The translations under genes and the position numbers were made by a program. From Zonotrichia leucophrys gambelii (Eukaryota; Chordata; Aves; Passeriformes; Passerellidae): DNA of 64,000 nucleotides. The first letter of the stretch is position 1; each line of letters starts with the position of its first letter. Below the pieces are notes generated by a model. It was not told the origin of the DNA and did no database searches. It worked only from the letters and a program-made list of their open reading frames with translations. The stretch is from the NCBI RefSeq assembly GCF_028769735.1, contig NC_088171.1, positions 124,332,533 through 124,396,532 of the forward strand. The letters run 5' to 3'. This document shows positions 34,701 to 46,200 of this stretch, piece after piece.

Positions 34701-36473
34701 TACTGCCAGCAACAAGTTCTTTCTGCACAAGAAAGAATATTGAAGTCTATGTTGTCAGCCCCAAAAGTGCAAGTCAAGGCTCCAGGAAAAGAAAGGCTTA
34801 CATAGTTTCTCAAGAAATCACATGTAGTGTTTTGGGACCCCTTTTAAGTACCACAAAAGCCTGAAGATTTTGAAAGACACCAGATTACATAAGTGAAGTG
34901 TTGCTGAAGCATAAGAGGAACCCCTGAACATAACACTGGAGATGGATAATCAGTTGCCAGATAACTGCTGTGGTGCATGTGTTTGTGAGACTGCTCAGTG
35001 GCAGTCTCCTCATTCAGAACACTGCTTCCACTGTAGGGGCAGCTTCATCCTTATTTTTCCACTGGTAAACTGTACCAGCATCAGCAGTAACAGTGGCAAG
35101 TCAGAGAGAGACGCATTTTGCAAGCAAAATCAGGTGTGGTTGTGGTTTGGTTGTTTTGCTTTCTTTTGGTCGGGGAGAGTAGGGAGGAAGAAGGGACAAC
35201 AGCATCTTTGTGAAAGCACAACTGCAGTTATTAATCTATTCAGCAACTAAGTCCATACAGTGAATCAGATTTTTGTTCATGACAAGTTAAAGCAAAGCAA
35301 AAGAACAAGGGACTCCTCATCTCACAATAATATTCTATCCATTTGGCTTGAGCTGACACTACTGCTTTGGTGCCTGTAATCACAGAGCAAGAGACTCTGA
35401 GTGCTTGGAGACCCATTTCCAGAGCTGTTGGAGTGCACTGAGAATCACATGGAGCCTTCCAGCCAGTCCAAATATCCCTTCACTGAAAACAAAGACACTT
35501 CAAGTGAAAAGTTGCTCAGTGATTCTGCTGCTAGGCTAGGAACAACATTTTAGCTACCAAGTACTGCTACCAAACCTGACTGCTCAAGAGAAAGGAGAGA
35601 CTTAAGAAGGTTCTGCACCTGGAGCATTAGCCTTGTCTAGTTTGGCTGCAGTCTTGACAATAACCTAGATTTTTTTCCTACCTCCTAATTACCGCTATCT
35701 GAGAAAGCTGTCACCATAACAACAGAGTGCAACCTCTAACTCGCAATTTTAAACAAATTAATTTCTGTTTGGAAGTGGTAATCCAGAATGTTTATGCTGG
35801 CACCAGAGAGAGGACCTGATGGCCTGGACTTTAACCATATATGTTGGCTTTAGTGAGTAATAATATTGTATCATTAAGCAGTTTCCAATGTAAGCACTCC
35901 AGTTTGCCAAGAAAGGTGGTCTTTGAAGTCCAATTGGCAGGGTATTAGAAGCCTTTAATTAACTGGCACAAGTGTGTTGACTATTCTAGATTTTTCCACT
36001 GTACCTGCAGATCTCCATGAAGAGGAAACAGCATAATCACTCCAAAAAGACGGCAGAGGAAGAAAGTGTTGCACCACGTTTGCTCTGTAACAGTCCCTTA
36101 CATCACACTAGGTACACTATTCTGACAAACATCGAGGCGCAATACCCTCTTTGTACGAAGCAATTTATAACAGAAATGAGTACAACAGCAAAACAAGCCT
36201 CTAGTAGGTATCAGGACTGTCACTAAAGTTTTTCAAAAGATCATGTTATTTTACTCTGCTTTCCCATCATTTGTTGTTCAAGACCCTGCAGTTGCAATAA
36301 AGACCTCTGCCTTTTTTTATAGCAGAGCCTCAAGAACTTGGAGACAAATACTGAAATCAGTTTTAATGCTCCTGCAGTTGGAATTAAAATTCTGAAGCAA
36401 CTGACAGTCATGCTATTTTCTGGCACAATTCTGTTTGTTGGAACCCAAGAATAGGGTTTGGGGGCTGTTTTCT

Positions 36474-36525
36474 TTCCTTTTTGGGGGGGGTTGTTGTTGG
36501 TTTTTTTTTTTGTTTTGCTTTTAAT
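36474..36525 (+). repeat. G/T-rich homopolymer tract
   Basis: Low-complexity run of G8, GTTGTTGG, T11 and TTTTGCTTTT. Nothing else is visible in it. Confidence 0.75.
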
Positions 36526-37755
36526 CTATACTGATATTGAAGACAGACACAGGACTTCAAAATGGTTGAAGGAACCTGAGGTGATTCAGCCCCTTACCAG
36601 ATTACCTTCTGCTCAGGCAGAGATGGCCTAGCCTTTTCTGTAAACACAGAGAAACTCAGAAGGCATTGTTAATTGTACAAGTGTACTACACAATCCCCGA
36701 AACACTTAACTGGGAGCAAACCAAGGCTGGCACCTGCTCAGCTGGCAGAGCACAGAGCCTGACCGTGCAGAGTAAGGGGTACATTCCCAGCAGCTCCTGC
36801 ACCTCCAACATCCCAGCTGCCACAGGTGCAGGCTTCCTGCCATCCCCAGCATGCCAAGCAGGAAAACCCTGAATGAAATCAGCCCAAGGGCACAGACACC
36901 GAGCTGGGCCAAGCAGCCCTGCCAGAGCTTACTGCAGGTAACATAGTGATCCCAGCCTGCCCTGCCTCATCTAAAGCACAGCAGCTGGCGTGTCGTCCAG
37001 TACCACACCATATAAAAGGCTCCAACTGATTCCTGAATGCTTTGGATAAATACAATACACCTCTGTGGGATAAGCTTATACAGCAAGAGAACGCGCTTTG
37101 CTTGCATTCATGTCAGTTTCCATCAGGGCACCAACTATTGTCTTGGGCAAGCAGTCCCAAGGTTTTTGGGTTTCAATAAACCGTGAAGTTTTAGGAAGGC
37201 AGGCAGGACACCAGTCTTCCCAGGCAAAACGCGCACCAGTGAAGCACCACAGAGGCGCCGGCCCTGCTGCCGCTCAGCGGCCGGGGGACAGCTGCCCAAA
37301 CAGAGCTGCCAGCTGTGCAGCAGCCCCGGGCTGGAGAGAATTAAAAGGGAACAAACCCTGCGCACAGCGCTGGTCAATCCAAAGTTGCACACTCGTATAA
37401 TGGAAGAGCTTTACTTTTACTGCAGGATGAAAGCAGAAAGTTTATGGTGCCCGCGGAGCGCCGCGGGAAGGCCGGGAAGCGCTGCCCGTGCATCCGCGGC
37501 TGGGGGGGGCCGGCAGCCGCCCCGCGCTCCGCAGCCGGCGCCGGTTCCGCATTTCCCGAGCCCACGGCGGCACAGCCTTGCCCAGGCCGCGGGCGGCGCC
37601 TTCCGCACCGCCCCGGCCGCAGCGCTGCCCGGCCCGGCCGGGCTGGGCTGAGCAGGGCAGGTCCGGGCCGAGCAGCGACGGCTGCGAGAGCCACCGCCGT
37701 CCCCGCCGCGCCAGCGCCGCCCGGGGCGCAGCAGCAGCGCCCACCCTCGCCCTAC

Positions 37756-37777
37756 CTTGGTCCCTCGGGGGCTCCAT
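37756..37777 (-). CDS. TPD52: TPD52 exon 1b coding part (short N-terminus MEPPRDQ)
   Basis: The minus strand reads GCCACCATGG, a near-ideal Kozak start, then Met-Glu-Pro-Pro-Arg-Asp-Gln plus one G, followed by a donor reading CCAAG|GTAGGG. The spare G joins exon 2 (GG CTG CTG) to give Q-G-L-L-R. The human canonical isoform has MDRGEQ before the same GLLR, so this is the equivalent short, broadly expressed start. The coding part is only 22 nt (7 codons plus 1 base). It sits inside a CpG island with GC boxes upstream, as expected for a housekeeping promoter. The 5' UTR extends to the right to an unseen start, perhaps near 37.9 kb. Start codon, donor and phase all agree; the N-terminal residues themselves diverge from human. 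Confidence 0.9.
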
Positions 37778-37940
37778 GGTGGCCCCGCGCCCGTCCCCGT
37801 GCCCGTCGCAGCCGCCCCAGCCCGGCTCGGCTCGGCTCGACGCCCGCCCCCGCCTGGGTGGCAGCGGAGGCACCGCCCGTGCCCGCGGGGCGGGGCCCGC
37901 CCGTCACTCAGCCGTGCGGCCCGCCCAGGTGAGCGAGCGC

Positions 37941-37973
37941 CGCCCGCCCCGCCCCGCCCCGCCCCGCCCCGCA
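37941..37973 (-). promoter_or_regulatory. Tandem GC boxes (CCGCC pentamer array, SP/KLF-type sites)
   Basis: The plus strand repeats CCGCC/CCCGC pentamers about six times without interruption, so the minus strand offers several overlapping GGGGCGGGG cores. These are classic SP1/KLF binding sequences. They lie about 165-195 bp upstream of the exon 1b ATG, a suitable position for promoter-proximal activation of TPD52. The array is also a pentanucleotide microsatellite that could vary in length and a possible G-quadruplex on the minus strand. Confidence 0.7.
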
Positions 37974-37975
37974 CA

Positions 37976-38096
37976 GGTGAGCGCGGCACGGCACGGCCCG
38001 CATGGGGGAGCGCGGCACGGCACGGCGCGGCACGGCCTGGCCTGGCCAGCCCGGGGGAGCGCGGCACGGCCCGCACGGGGGAGCCGCCCCGAGCCT
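37976..38096 (+). repeat. GC-rich minisatellite-like array (GGCACGGC / GGGGGAGCGCGGCACGGC)
   Basis: GAGCGCGGCACGGC and shorter GGCACGGC units recur at least six times, with GGGGGAGCGCGGCACGGC seen twice and a related GGGGGAGC once more. The repeat units differ by small insertions (CATGGGG, GCGCGGCACGGCCTGGCC). It lies just upstream of the TPD52 GC boxes, inside the CpG island. Confidence 0.7.
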
Positions 38097-38286
38097 GCCC
38101 CTCGGTCAGACCCTCACCAGCTGTACCCCGGCTCGAGGGCAGCGCCTGGCTCTGCAGTGCTGCTGCACCTCGGCTTGTGCGGGCTGACACCGCGTGGCAC
38201 CGGCTCGGGGCGGAGAGGCACAACCAACCTGCTGCCCGCAGCTGGTGAGACAGGCAGGAGGAAGCTGCCACCGAAGAGATCCAGTT

Positions 38287-38745
38287 CACAGAATCAGTTA
38301 GGTTGGATAAAATCTCTGAGGTCACCGAGTCCAACCTATGACCAAACACCAGCTTGTCAACCAGACCATAGCACCAAGTGCCAAATCCAATCTTTGCTTA
38401 AACACCTCCACTGATGGTGACGCCACCACCTCCCTGAGCAGCCCATTCCCACGTCTAATCCCCCTTTCAGTGAAAAAGTTCTTCCTAATGTCCAACCTAA
38501 ACCACCCGAGCATAGCTTAAGACTGTCTCATCTTGTCGTCCTGCTGATTGCCTGGCACAAGAGGCAGATTTCTATCTGGCCACAACTTCCTTTCAGGTGG
38601 TTGTAGAGAGTGATCAGATCACCCCTGAGCATCCCTTTCTCCAGGCTAAACAACCCCAGCTTCCTCAGCCACTCCTCACAAGACTTGTGCTCCAGACCCT
38701 TCACCAGCTTTTGTCCTTCTCTGGACATGCCCAGCACCTTTGTGA
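38287..38745 (-). mobile_element. CR1 LINE 3' fragment, minus strand, beside the CpG island
   Basis: The plus strand begins CACAGAATCAGTTAGGTTGG and continues with GAGTCCAACCTATGACCAAA, CAGTGAAAAAGTTCTTCCTA ATGTCCAACC, AGGTGGTTGTAGAGAGTGAT and CAGGCTAAACAACCCCAGCT. This is the reverse complement of a CR1 tail. It starts about 30 bp right of the GC-rich block, so it marks the upstream edge of the TPD52 promoter. Confidence 0.92.
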
Positions 38746-40558
38746 GGCTGTGGAATCTTCCTTCTGGTTGTGTATCAAAACATATCTACCCCCACAAACT
38801 GTGCTGCATTATGGAAGTTAAACTGTGATTTTATTCTCACTTTAGAGATTGTCCTGCAAGACTCACTACCAGGCAAGCTAATAGCCGTGGCTGCCTTAAA
38901 GAGACTTCAGCAGCTGAAGAGAAAACCAACAACTGTTCTAGCTGCAATCCTAGCTGCAATCACAGCTCTTTCTATTAAAATATCATTAAGTGCAGAGTTT
39001 TCATTATGCATTTTGACCAGCAGGCTGCCTTACCGAGAATATTAAGCTACCAAATAGATCTTTGCTTCACCCTTTTCAAATCCCTGGCCTTGACATCTAT
39101 GGATTTGATTGTTTGAAAAGATCAATGTTTGTGCAGAATGAGCAGCAAGGCCTCCATGGCAGGGCTATGTGAATAGCCAAATTGTCCCCAGCGTTCAGCA
39201 TGCACAGTCACATGCTAAAGCACAGCACAATAGAGAGTCATGAGGTGCCAACTCAGAATGTCCTTGCTTTGGATAACAAACAGCGGCAGCAAATCCAGGT
39301 AGTTTTCGATCCACAAGGCAGCTGAGGAATGTGAGCTTTTGCTAGGGAAAAGGAAAGCATGTTTATATTCTAGGATATGCATAGTTGTAGCAGGAGGTTG
39401 TTAGAGTGATGCCATGAAAATAGGGAGTCATTCAGAATATACCCTGCATGTTTATATTTTTTTCCCAGATATATGACTCAACACAAATTTATCCCGCATA
39501 TCTCAGATATGTTTTATGGCAGTTTCAAAAAATAAATTCAAATAGATATTTGAGAGACTACATCTGCTTCTATTAAAAAACAAACAAACAAACAAACAAA
39601 AACCCAGATGTTTTTCCCCCACAGAGCTCCACTTGAAGTCCCAAGCTTTCCCACTTACCAGCTGATATGTGATACATTATCTGTAATCAGTGGAAGAATA
39701 TCAGTACAAATAAAATTTGTCCTCCTTCGCAGGTACTTTCACTACTAGCAGGCCTGCAGCTCTGATATGCCTCTGAATAACCAACTTGCAGAGCAGTGAA
39801 GCTGTCGGCATCTTACTGCTTCTTGTAGGGGAAGGGACATTTCACTAGCACATCCATAAAAGCAAGAGCTAGCCATCAGGAGAGGACTGCTACCTGGAGA
39901 GCTGATTCAGTACCCTCTGGTAGTGGCACTCCCTCCATCCCTCCTCAGTCTGGGTAGAGTGAGCACTGCTGAGTCACTCACCACCCACCCAGCTGAGGAA
40001 CACCCTGTTCAATGCAAGTGCAGCCTGAATGCACGGTTTTGCTCCCCGGTTGCTGAACTCAGTGTCTAAGCTTAGAAATAGCCTCTTCCCAGTCCTGCTG
40101 GATACTGTGCTGCTCAATTTCCCCCGCAGCTGTGGCTCTCTCAAAGTAGCAATGGGGTACCAGATCCCAAGCAGGTCCCCAGCTGTCCTGCCCAGAAAAA
40201 ATTTAAATACAAGAGGCACAGTTAAAACCCATCATCTCCAAACACAATGATGAATACATCATTGCCTTTTTCCTCATTGCCCTGAGTAGCAAGGAGATGG
40301 AATTGCAACAAGCATCTATTACTCAAACTGAAGCCTGTTAAAAGGTGTATGAATGTTGCCAACAGGCTTCATTTATGATAACAGAACATAAACCCATGAA
40401 CTAAGAAGAAATCTATCCTGAAGGTCCTGTTGTGTCAATGGAAAAGGAGAGAGGTGTAAGACAATGGGACTAGGGGTGTACTGAGCTCAGTGCCTGTGAC
40501 TTCTGTTTTCTCCAATCAGTTATAGCAAATAAAAATAAACACATGCATGTATAGCACT
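38746..40558. other. Intergenic DNA upstream of TPD52
   Basis: AT-leaning, unique-looking sequence with an (AAAC)n tract at about 39578-39602. No exon is recognised. Confidence 0.7.
39578..39602 (+). repeat. (AAAC)n simple repeat
   Basis: Short array of AAAC/ACAA tetranucleotides following AAAAAA. Confidence 0.85.
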
Positions 40559-40655
40559 CTGGTCTAGCAGAAGGTGTCCTTGTCCACTTTAGTGCCATTG
40601 GAACTAGATGATCTTTAAGGCCCCTTCCAACCCAAGCCATTTTAGGACTCTATAG
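40559..40655 (+). mobile_element. Short CR1 3' tail, plus strand
   Basis: CTGGTCTAGCAGAAGGTGTC, GGAACTAGATGATCTTTAAG GCCCCTTCCAACCCAAGCCA and an ending TTTTAGGACTCTATAG match the terminal 100 bp of CR1; the final octamer repeat is degraded. Confidence 0.88.
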
Positions 40656-41206
40656 AAGGCAAGCAATTAGAACTTTGTATCGCCTAAATACAGGACTTAA
40701 AAATACTTTGTCCTGGGTGGTATTGGGCCTGTCCTGTGCAAGGGTTGTTTATTGCCAGGGAATATGAGTAGAGCAACAAACACAGAAACACCTGACATTA
40801 TGGCTGCATTTCACATTTCATTTTCCACTCACGACCCTGGGCCTTCCCAGCATTTTGCCATACTGATAGGCTTGGTCATCCCCTGTAGAGTCAGCCCTGT
40901 TTTAAAATACATTCCCCTTAGATCAGCTGTTTATTGAAAATAACCTGGCAAGGCAGTCAGAAGTGAATAAAGGCCAAGATGTCAAAGAATTAATACTGCT
41001 AAAGTGAATGTATATTGAAGAATATACATTTAAGAGTAACTTTCTTACATTTTGTTTCAAAATGCAGCAAAAGGGCACCTTTGGCTTAGCTTCTTCCAAA
41101 GCCTGGAATGATTTTATTAAGCTAAATCTCTGTTCAACTACCTCTTCTAGGCAGAGAATGATGCCCTTAGTTCCCATAAACCTGTCCCATGCTTAGGAGG
41201 AAATAC

Positions 41207-41230
41207 TCTGCCACGGGATCGTGTGGCAGA
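41207..41230. other. 8-bp stem hairpin TCTGCCAC / GTGGCAGA
   Basis: Perfect inverted repeat around the loop GGGATCGT. Isolated, with no T-run that would make it a terminator of any kind. Confidence 0.6.
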
Positions 41231-42869
41231 ACATCCAATGTCCATGTTTAGGATCATGTTCAGAACCTCCAATGGAAATGGTTCCAGTGCATATAAAAAA
41301 AGTTCACAGCACCAAAAGAGTGTGACATTTCGTTTTAGTGAGAGAAGAACCTCATTGCTCAGCTGTGCTCAGCTAAGGACATTTATAAATATTCATTGTG
41401 ATGTAGCTAAGCACACCATTCTCTGACTCACCTCGTAGCCCCTTCCTCATAACCTCTGGCTTGGGCACTCTCTTGCAAAATAAAAATTCAAAACCCCTTT
41501 AGCAGAGGACACATGTACATTCTGAATCACCAGTACAACAGGTAAATAAAAACTGTAATGAACCTGTATTTACCATATGCCAGGTGAATATCACTGGGAT
41601 ATTAGTGGAAGGAGAACAGACAAGCAAGCACACTCCCTCCCTCTACATTATTGCCTGATGCACCAACCCTGAAAGCACTTAACTGGATCAAAGTCCTGGC
41701 ATCCAAAGAGGCCCATACATTGGATCAGAAATGCTATGCAATATGTCCCTCCTGAGGAAGCATTTAAAGTCCCTGAAATCAGATCTGCTTATGCCAAATC
41801 AGCTGCACAATCAAAAAAAAAATGTTGAATGTGTAAAAGCGTTTTTAGGCTGGTATCATCTGACTCACAAGCCAAAGAGTTTATAGTTTTTAATTATGTT
41901 TTTCTTGCTAAAACTCTTTTGTGGAAAATAAATTCTTCATACCTCTTAGTGTCTGCAGGTCAAGATCATACCATGGTACCCACTGGGATAGATAAGCAGA
42001 TGCCTAGTGGGATTCTAAAATCCCATAGGCTCCCACCTCACCACAAGCAAAGTGCAGCACGTTGCTGAAAATATCTGTGGGTGCCTTTCCACCTCTTTAA
42101 ATGCCTGAGTGTCTCCAAGTCCAAGGCCACTTTTGAAACCAATCCTGAACTGGTTAAATGTTGAACACTCTGCAGTTCTAAGCATTTGAGTGAGACCACA
42201 TTCAGGCCAGGGCTGTTGGAGATTACTCCAAAAGGTCTTGGAGGTCTTCAGCTGAGTAGACCACCATAGAGAAGCCTCCACGAGCACTGCACAGTGGTCA
42301 GCTGGCTGTGAGACTGTTGTTTGTCCTGGGCCAAATTCCAAAATCCTTACAGGAACTAGACCTTCCATCAAAGGACCAAGCTTCAAGTGCCCACATGAGC
42401 TTGTTTCCTAGAACTAATTGGACTGGGTGCATGCAAAAGCTGTTAACTGGGAGTTTGCACCCCCTGCCTATAGCAGCTTTTGGCAGCCTCTGTGTACAGC
42501 TGCTAGCAGATGCAGGGTAAGGGCTTGGGGTGGGAAGTAAACATTTTCAATAAATAAATAAGTAATTCTAATCCTGTGTTAAATCTGCTACGGGGCACTA
42601 GAGGGAGGGCTAGAGCACCGCATGAGTTTGGAATTTGCATGCCTTGTTTATTTCATTATTTCCCAACGAAGGAAGAGTACCTATATGTTTATTTTAATGA
42701 AGTGCCCAAATCTCCACACAGATCTTATTTTCCATGAGATACAGACAAGAAATTGAGCACAGATACATGAATGCTGTAAATGTATACCTAGGAATACCTC
42801 ATATTTCTCTTTCCTCCCCTCTCCCCACCCCTGCTACTTTCACTTGTGAGCAGAAATGTTTCTAACTTC

Positions 42870-43270
42870 TCATTACCTATTTATCTTGTACCACAACTAT
42901 CTTTGATAGCATTTGCTCAATTATAGCTCCAGGAATGATGTGATAAACTGTTCTCAAGCCTTCTAGCTGTTTCCAGTTATGACATAAATATATTAATTAG
43001 AGAGCACAGTCTTTTCACTATGCATCATCATCTACAGCAAGCTTTATTGCTGTAGTAAATATACTGTAGATAAAGCCTTAGCTAAACTAAATCCATAACA
43101 ATTAACTGCTGCTAATTAGTTAGTCACAATTATTCTATTTCAGAAAATAGATGAAATGGAACATTTTATCATTCTAAAATTGATACTGGGAATAAAATGA
43201 GGTCACATCTTCAGTAACTCATTACTAAATTATTTTTAAGGTTGCAGTGTTGTACAGTTACTACATGATA
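42870..43270. promoter_or_regulatory. Candidate conserved regulatory element (homeodomain-core-rich)
   Basis: This block is low in CpG, repeat-free and unusually dense in TAAT/ATTA cores: ATATTAATTAGAG, CAATTAACTGCTGCTAATTA GTTAG, CTCATTACTAAATTATT. It also contains the perfect hairpin at 43032-43055 and GATAA/TGATAA motifs. That texture is typical of vertebrate conserved non-coding enhancers, but conservation cannot be assessed from one sequence. Confidence 0.3.
43032..43055. other. 9-bp stem hairpin CTACAGCAA / TTGCTGTAG
   Basis: Perfect inverted repeat with a 6-nt loop (GCTTTA). A second CTGTAGATAA follows 12 bp later and could pair alternatively with the left arm. Confidence 0.65.
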
Positions 43271-46200
43271 ATTAAGAACCAGAGGATCTAGGTTTAAATT
43301 GTAGTTAACTTTCAGTATGCTCTTGTGAGATGACTATGTACTACCAGGGCCACTTTATTATTGGCAAGCCATAACACAAGTATTATTTAATATTTTTTAG
43401 AAGCAGACAAAAAAAAAAGAAAAGCAGAACTGGAGCCAGAAGAAACATGTAGGAGTGTAATTACAAGGTTACAAGGGAGAAAAAAAGCAATGATCCAATT
43501 AACTAAAATTGCTGCAAATTGTTTATGTATTTTACAGGCAGAAGAAGACTAATGGGAAAGCCTGCTTGCTTACATAACAGAAGCTGTAGGACTCCAGCAT
43601 TTTGAATTCCCTAAGACATTTTTTCCTTATCCATTTTACAAACAACAAGTCAAAGCTCATAGTTCCTCGATAATGTAACATCTAGCCTGTTGAAGAGACA
43701 AAATGTGTGTTTCAGACTTCTAAGTATATAGCTGTTTTCATTGACAGGCATACCACTGAGCTAGATAATGTAAAGTGAAAATAAGAGCAACAAATTGGAC
43801 TATAAACACTGAGATTAAACTTTCATTCATCTCATTAATATTTTACTAGTAACACTGTCTACTCCCTGCTGCCATTATTATAGTGAGTAGGCAGTTCCAT
43901 CACAGTCTCACTTAGAAATGCTTCCAGTAAGAGATGCCCAAATCAGATATAACTCATAAAAGTCAGTCTTTCCTCTAGACTGTTGTGAAGCCAACTATGC
44001 TACATGTCTTAACATAGTTCCTACCTGATCTTATAAAGCTCACTTTACATCTCCTTGCAAGAATCATGCCTTGAAATTTCCCCAAAGAAGACAGACCATA
44101 CTTCCAATTTTAGTCACAACAAAACAGATAAAGCAAGTCTCCTCCCTTCTTTTCCCACACCATATCTATTTGTTTAAAGAAGCACAGAGTTTATCCAGTT
44201 TCCCAGAGAGCCTAAACCACCACCAGAACTTTTCAAAAATGGGGCAGCCACTTCCCTGCCCATCAGCAGCAAGGAGGCACAGAGGTGGTTCTGTGAAGTC
44301 AGACACCAGTCAGCCCCCAGCCCAAGCAGGTTCCGGTTTTAGTTCTTTCCCTGCAAAGAGAAAATGGCTGTACTCACTTCATTTTCAATAGCCTGTAGGG
44401 TTTGTGTCTGAATTATACATTGCTGCATGTGCTAAATGCAAGCAGGAAGGCATCCTTGTTTGTCTGTGCATTCACTGAGGTTTGTGCTTGTAAGCAGTGA
44501 TAAAGCCACACTGCAGGCAGATGGCAAGCAGTGCACATGCAGTTACCTGCCCACTAACCCAAAGGAGAATTTATGCCTCTTGAAGGAGCACCCTGCCCTC
44601 CTACAGCACTAGCTGGGCCACATATGGACGCTTTTGCCTTCATTCTAAATTTGTATCTCTCAGCTCCTTCTTGACCTCAGGTTGTCCTCAGTTCACGCTT
44701 TGAGACTTTCAGTCTCAGTCCTCACTGCAGCAGCTCTCCAGATGAATATATAGGTGTGAACTGGGTGAATGACTGTGAAGCTCCTGTGTCTGAGAAATTC
44801 TCCCTACTCTCCCACAACTGTATTTTTTTCATTTCACACTCTTCATTCCCATTACTTCACTAAATAAATAGTCTGAGTTTCTCATATGAATCTGACTAAC
44901 AGCTAGACTTGGTTTCAGTACAGATTCTGTTTCCTTCATGGCAGCAGAGGCTGTTGACTGTGTACTTGGCAAGACAGCTTTCATTTGTTACTTTGGGGAA
45001 AAGTCATTCCAGGCACGTGGATGTACCTACCCCACTGCAGGGCACGACCCCACAAAGCAACCCAGAGTTTTGGTCACAGCCTTGTGCTTCTAAATCTCCT
45101 ACAGGCGGGTGCATTGAGCTCCTGGCTCCAAACAGGGACATGCTACACATAATAACACTCACTTTGCACTGCAGTAAGGGGTGCTACAAGGGCAAACTCC
45201 TAATCCATTCTGTAAAGCCCTGGGAGAATGCAAAACGCAAGAGGGGGTCTGAGGAAACAGCTGATTGCCTGTTCTTCCTTCTTCTGTTGAAAGCACTTGA
45301 ATGCACTCTCTTTCACTCAAAACCAGAAATCAATGCATGACAGCCCCCCTACACCCACAGACATCTCAAGGTGCTGTAGTTCAGACAAAAAAGGGTGTGT
45401 AAGTTCAAAAGCTGTAAGGCAGCACACCCTGCAATTCGCAGGTTCATGATAATTAATCATTTAATTGAGGTATTCAGAGGAGTTTTATGACCAATATGTT
45501 GGTTTGCTGAAGGAAACAAGCATGGGAAGGGTTTTGTGGCTCAGCCTGGAGCCAGACCCTGCTTTTCTGGGTGAAAAACTAATATTTGTGGCTGTTGTCT
45601 CAGAACACTAAACTCTCTATTTTTATTTCTCTTGTGAAAATGGTACATAATGGTATCTTCAGTGTGCATTTGACTTAATGTATTATCTACTGCTGTCAAC
45701 ATAAAACAGCCTATGACAAGGCCCATAGTTTCTTTTGCAGCTTTTATATGGTTTATCCTTAGGGTTAATAAAGTAAATCACTATGTGGCTCTGTGTCTCC
45801 AGCCAATTTCAGCATTAAGAGGAAATATCACCGATAACACAGCTAATTCTCTTCTTCTGTGTACCAAGACACATTCAGAGTCAACTCACTGGTGTGCAGT
45901 TTTCACTGTTATCAAAACAGAAAATGAAAGGGGAGTTTAGCATGCACCCTGAAGAAATTAAAGACGTGCTGCACATTCTTTTTCCTTATTGAGTAAAGCA
46001 GTAAAAAAGAGGCTTGACTAATGGTGAAAAAGTAATTAACTTTTGAAGATGCATCCTGCTCCTGTGAGGAAGCTTGATTTTGTGCAGAGTATTTCTGTCC
46101 AACTAGAGTCTCCAAGTGCCTTACAGTATTAAATATGTTAGCTGAAGAACTAAATAATGAATAAGTGCAGGGGAAGACAGAGCTTTTAGAAAAGCTCTAA

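Larger units (their letters stand above)
27501..37249 (-). other. TPD52 long intron, right part up to the CpG island
   Basis: About 9.7 kb with no transposon I recognise. It holds several small tandem duplications (27.80, 29.07 and 31.62 kb), a hairpin cluster near 29.63 kb, and T/G-rich low complexity near 36.48 kb. Open frames up to 219 codons occur (28706-29365, 31493-31930, 33224-33742) but are unrecognised and overlapped by frames on the other strand. Confidence 0.7.
1..37900 (-). other. TPD52: TPD52 gene (5' and central part; 3' end beyond the window edge)
   Basis: This span contains two alternative first exons and exons 2 to 5 of tumor protein D52. The family consists of small coiled-coil proteins that form homo- and heteromers and act in vesicle trafficking and exocytosis, and more recently in lipid-droplet biology (established knowledge). 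Each exon was found by translating the minus strand, recognising family sequence, and checking AG acceptors, GT donors and phase. Phases agree throughout: 1b or 1a (phase 1) to exon 2, exon 2 to 3 (phase 0), exon 3 to 4 (phase 2), exon 4 to 5 (phase 2), exon 5 onward (phase 2). The conserved NSPTFKSFEE-like segment and C-terminus were not found, so the last exons probably lie left of position 1. The right limit is approximate because the transcription start is not visible. Confidence 0.93.
37250..38260. promoter_or_regulatory. CpG-island promoter of TPD52 (canonical isoform)
   Basis: This is the only strongly GC-rich, CpG-dense block in an otherwise AT-leaning window, densest at 37.44-38.23 kb. 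It contains the exon 1b start codon and donor. Upstream of the start (to the right) lies a run of GC boxes at about 37941-37973, in the CCGCCCC orientation on the plus strand. No clear TATA box lies nearby, as expected for a dispersed housekeeping promoter. The overlapping 300-residue open frames on both strands here are low-stop artefacts of GC richness. The limits were judged by eye. Confidence 0.85.

Noticed and set aside
37417..38414. Overlapping open frames of about 300 codons on both strands in the GC-rich block
   Set aside because: They run antiparallel through the CpG island, are Arg/Pro/Ala/Gly-rich, extend into the CR1 fragment and ignore the TPD52 exon 1b donor. This is the usual low-stop artefact of very high GC.
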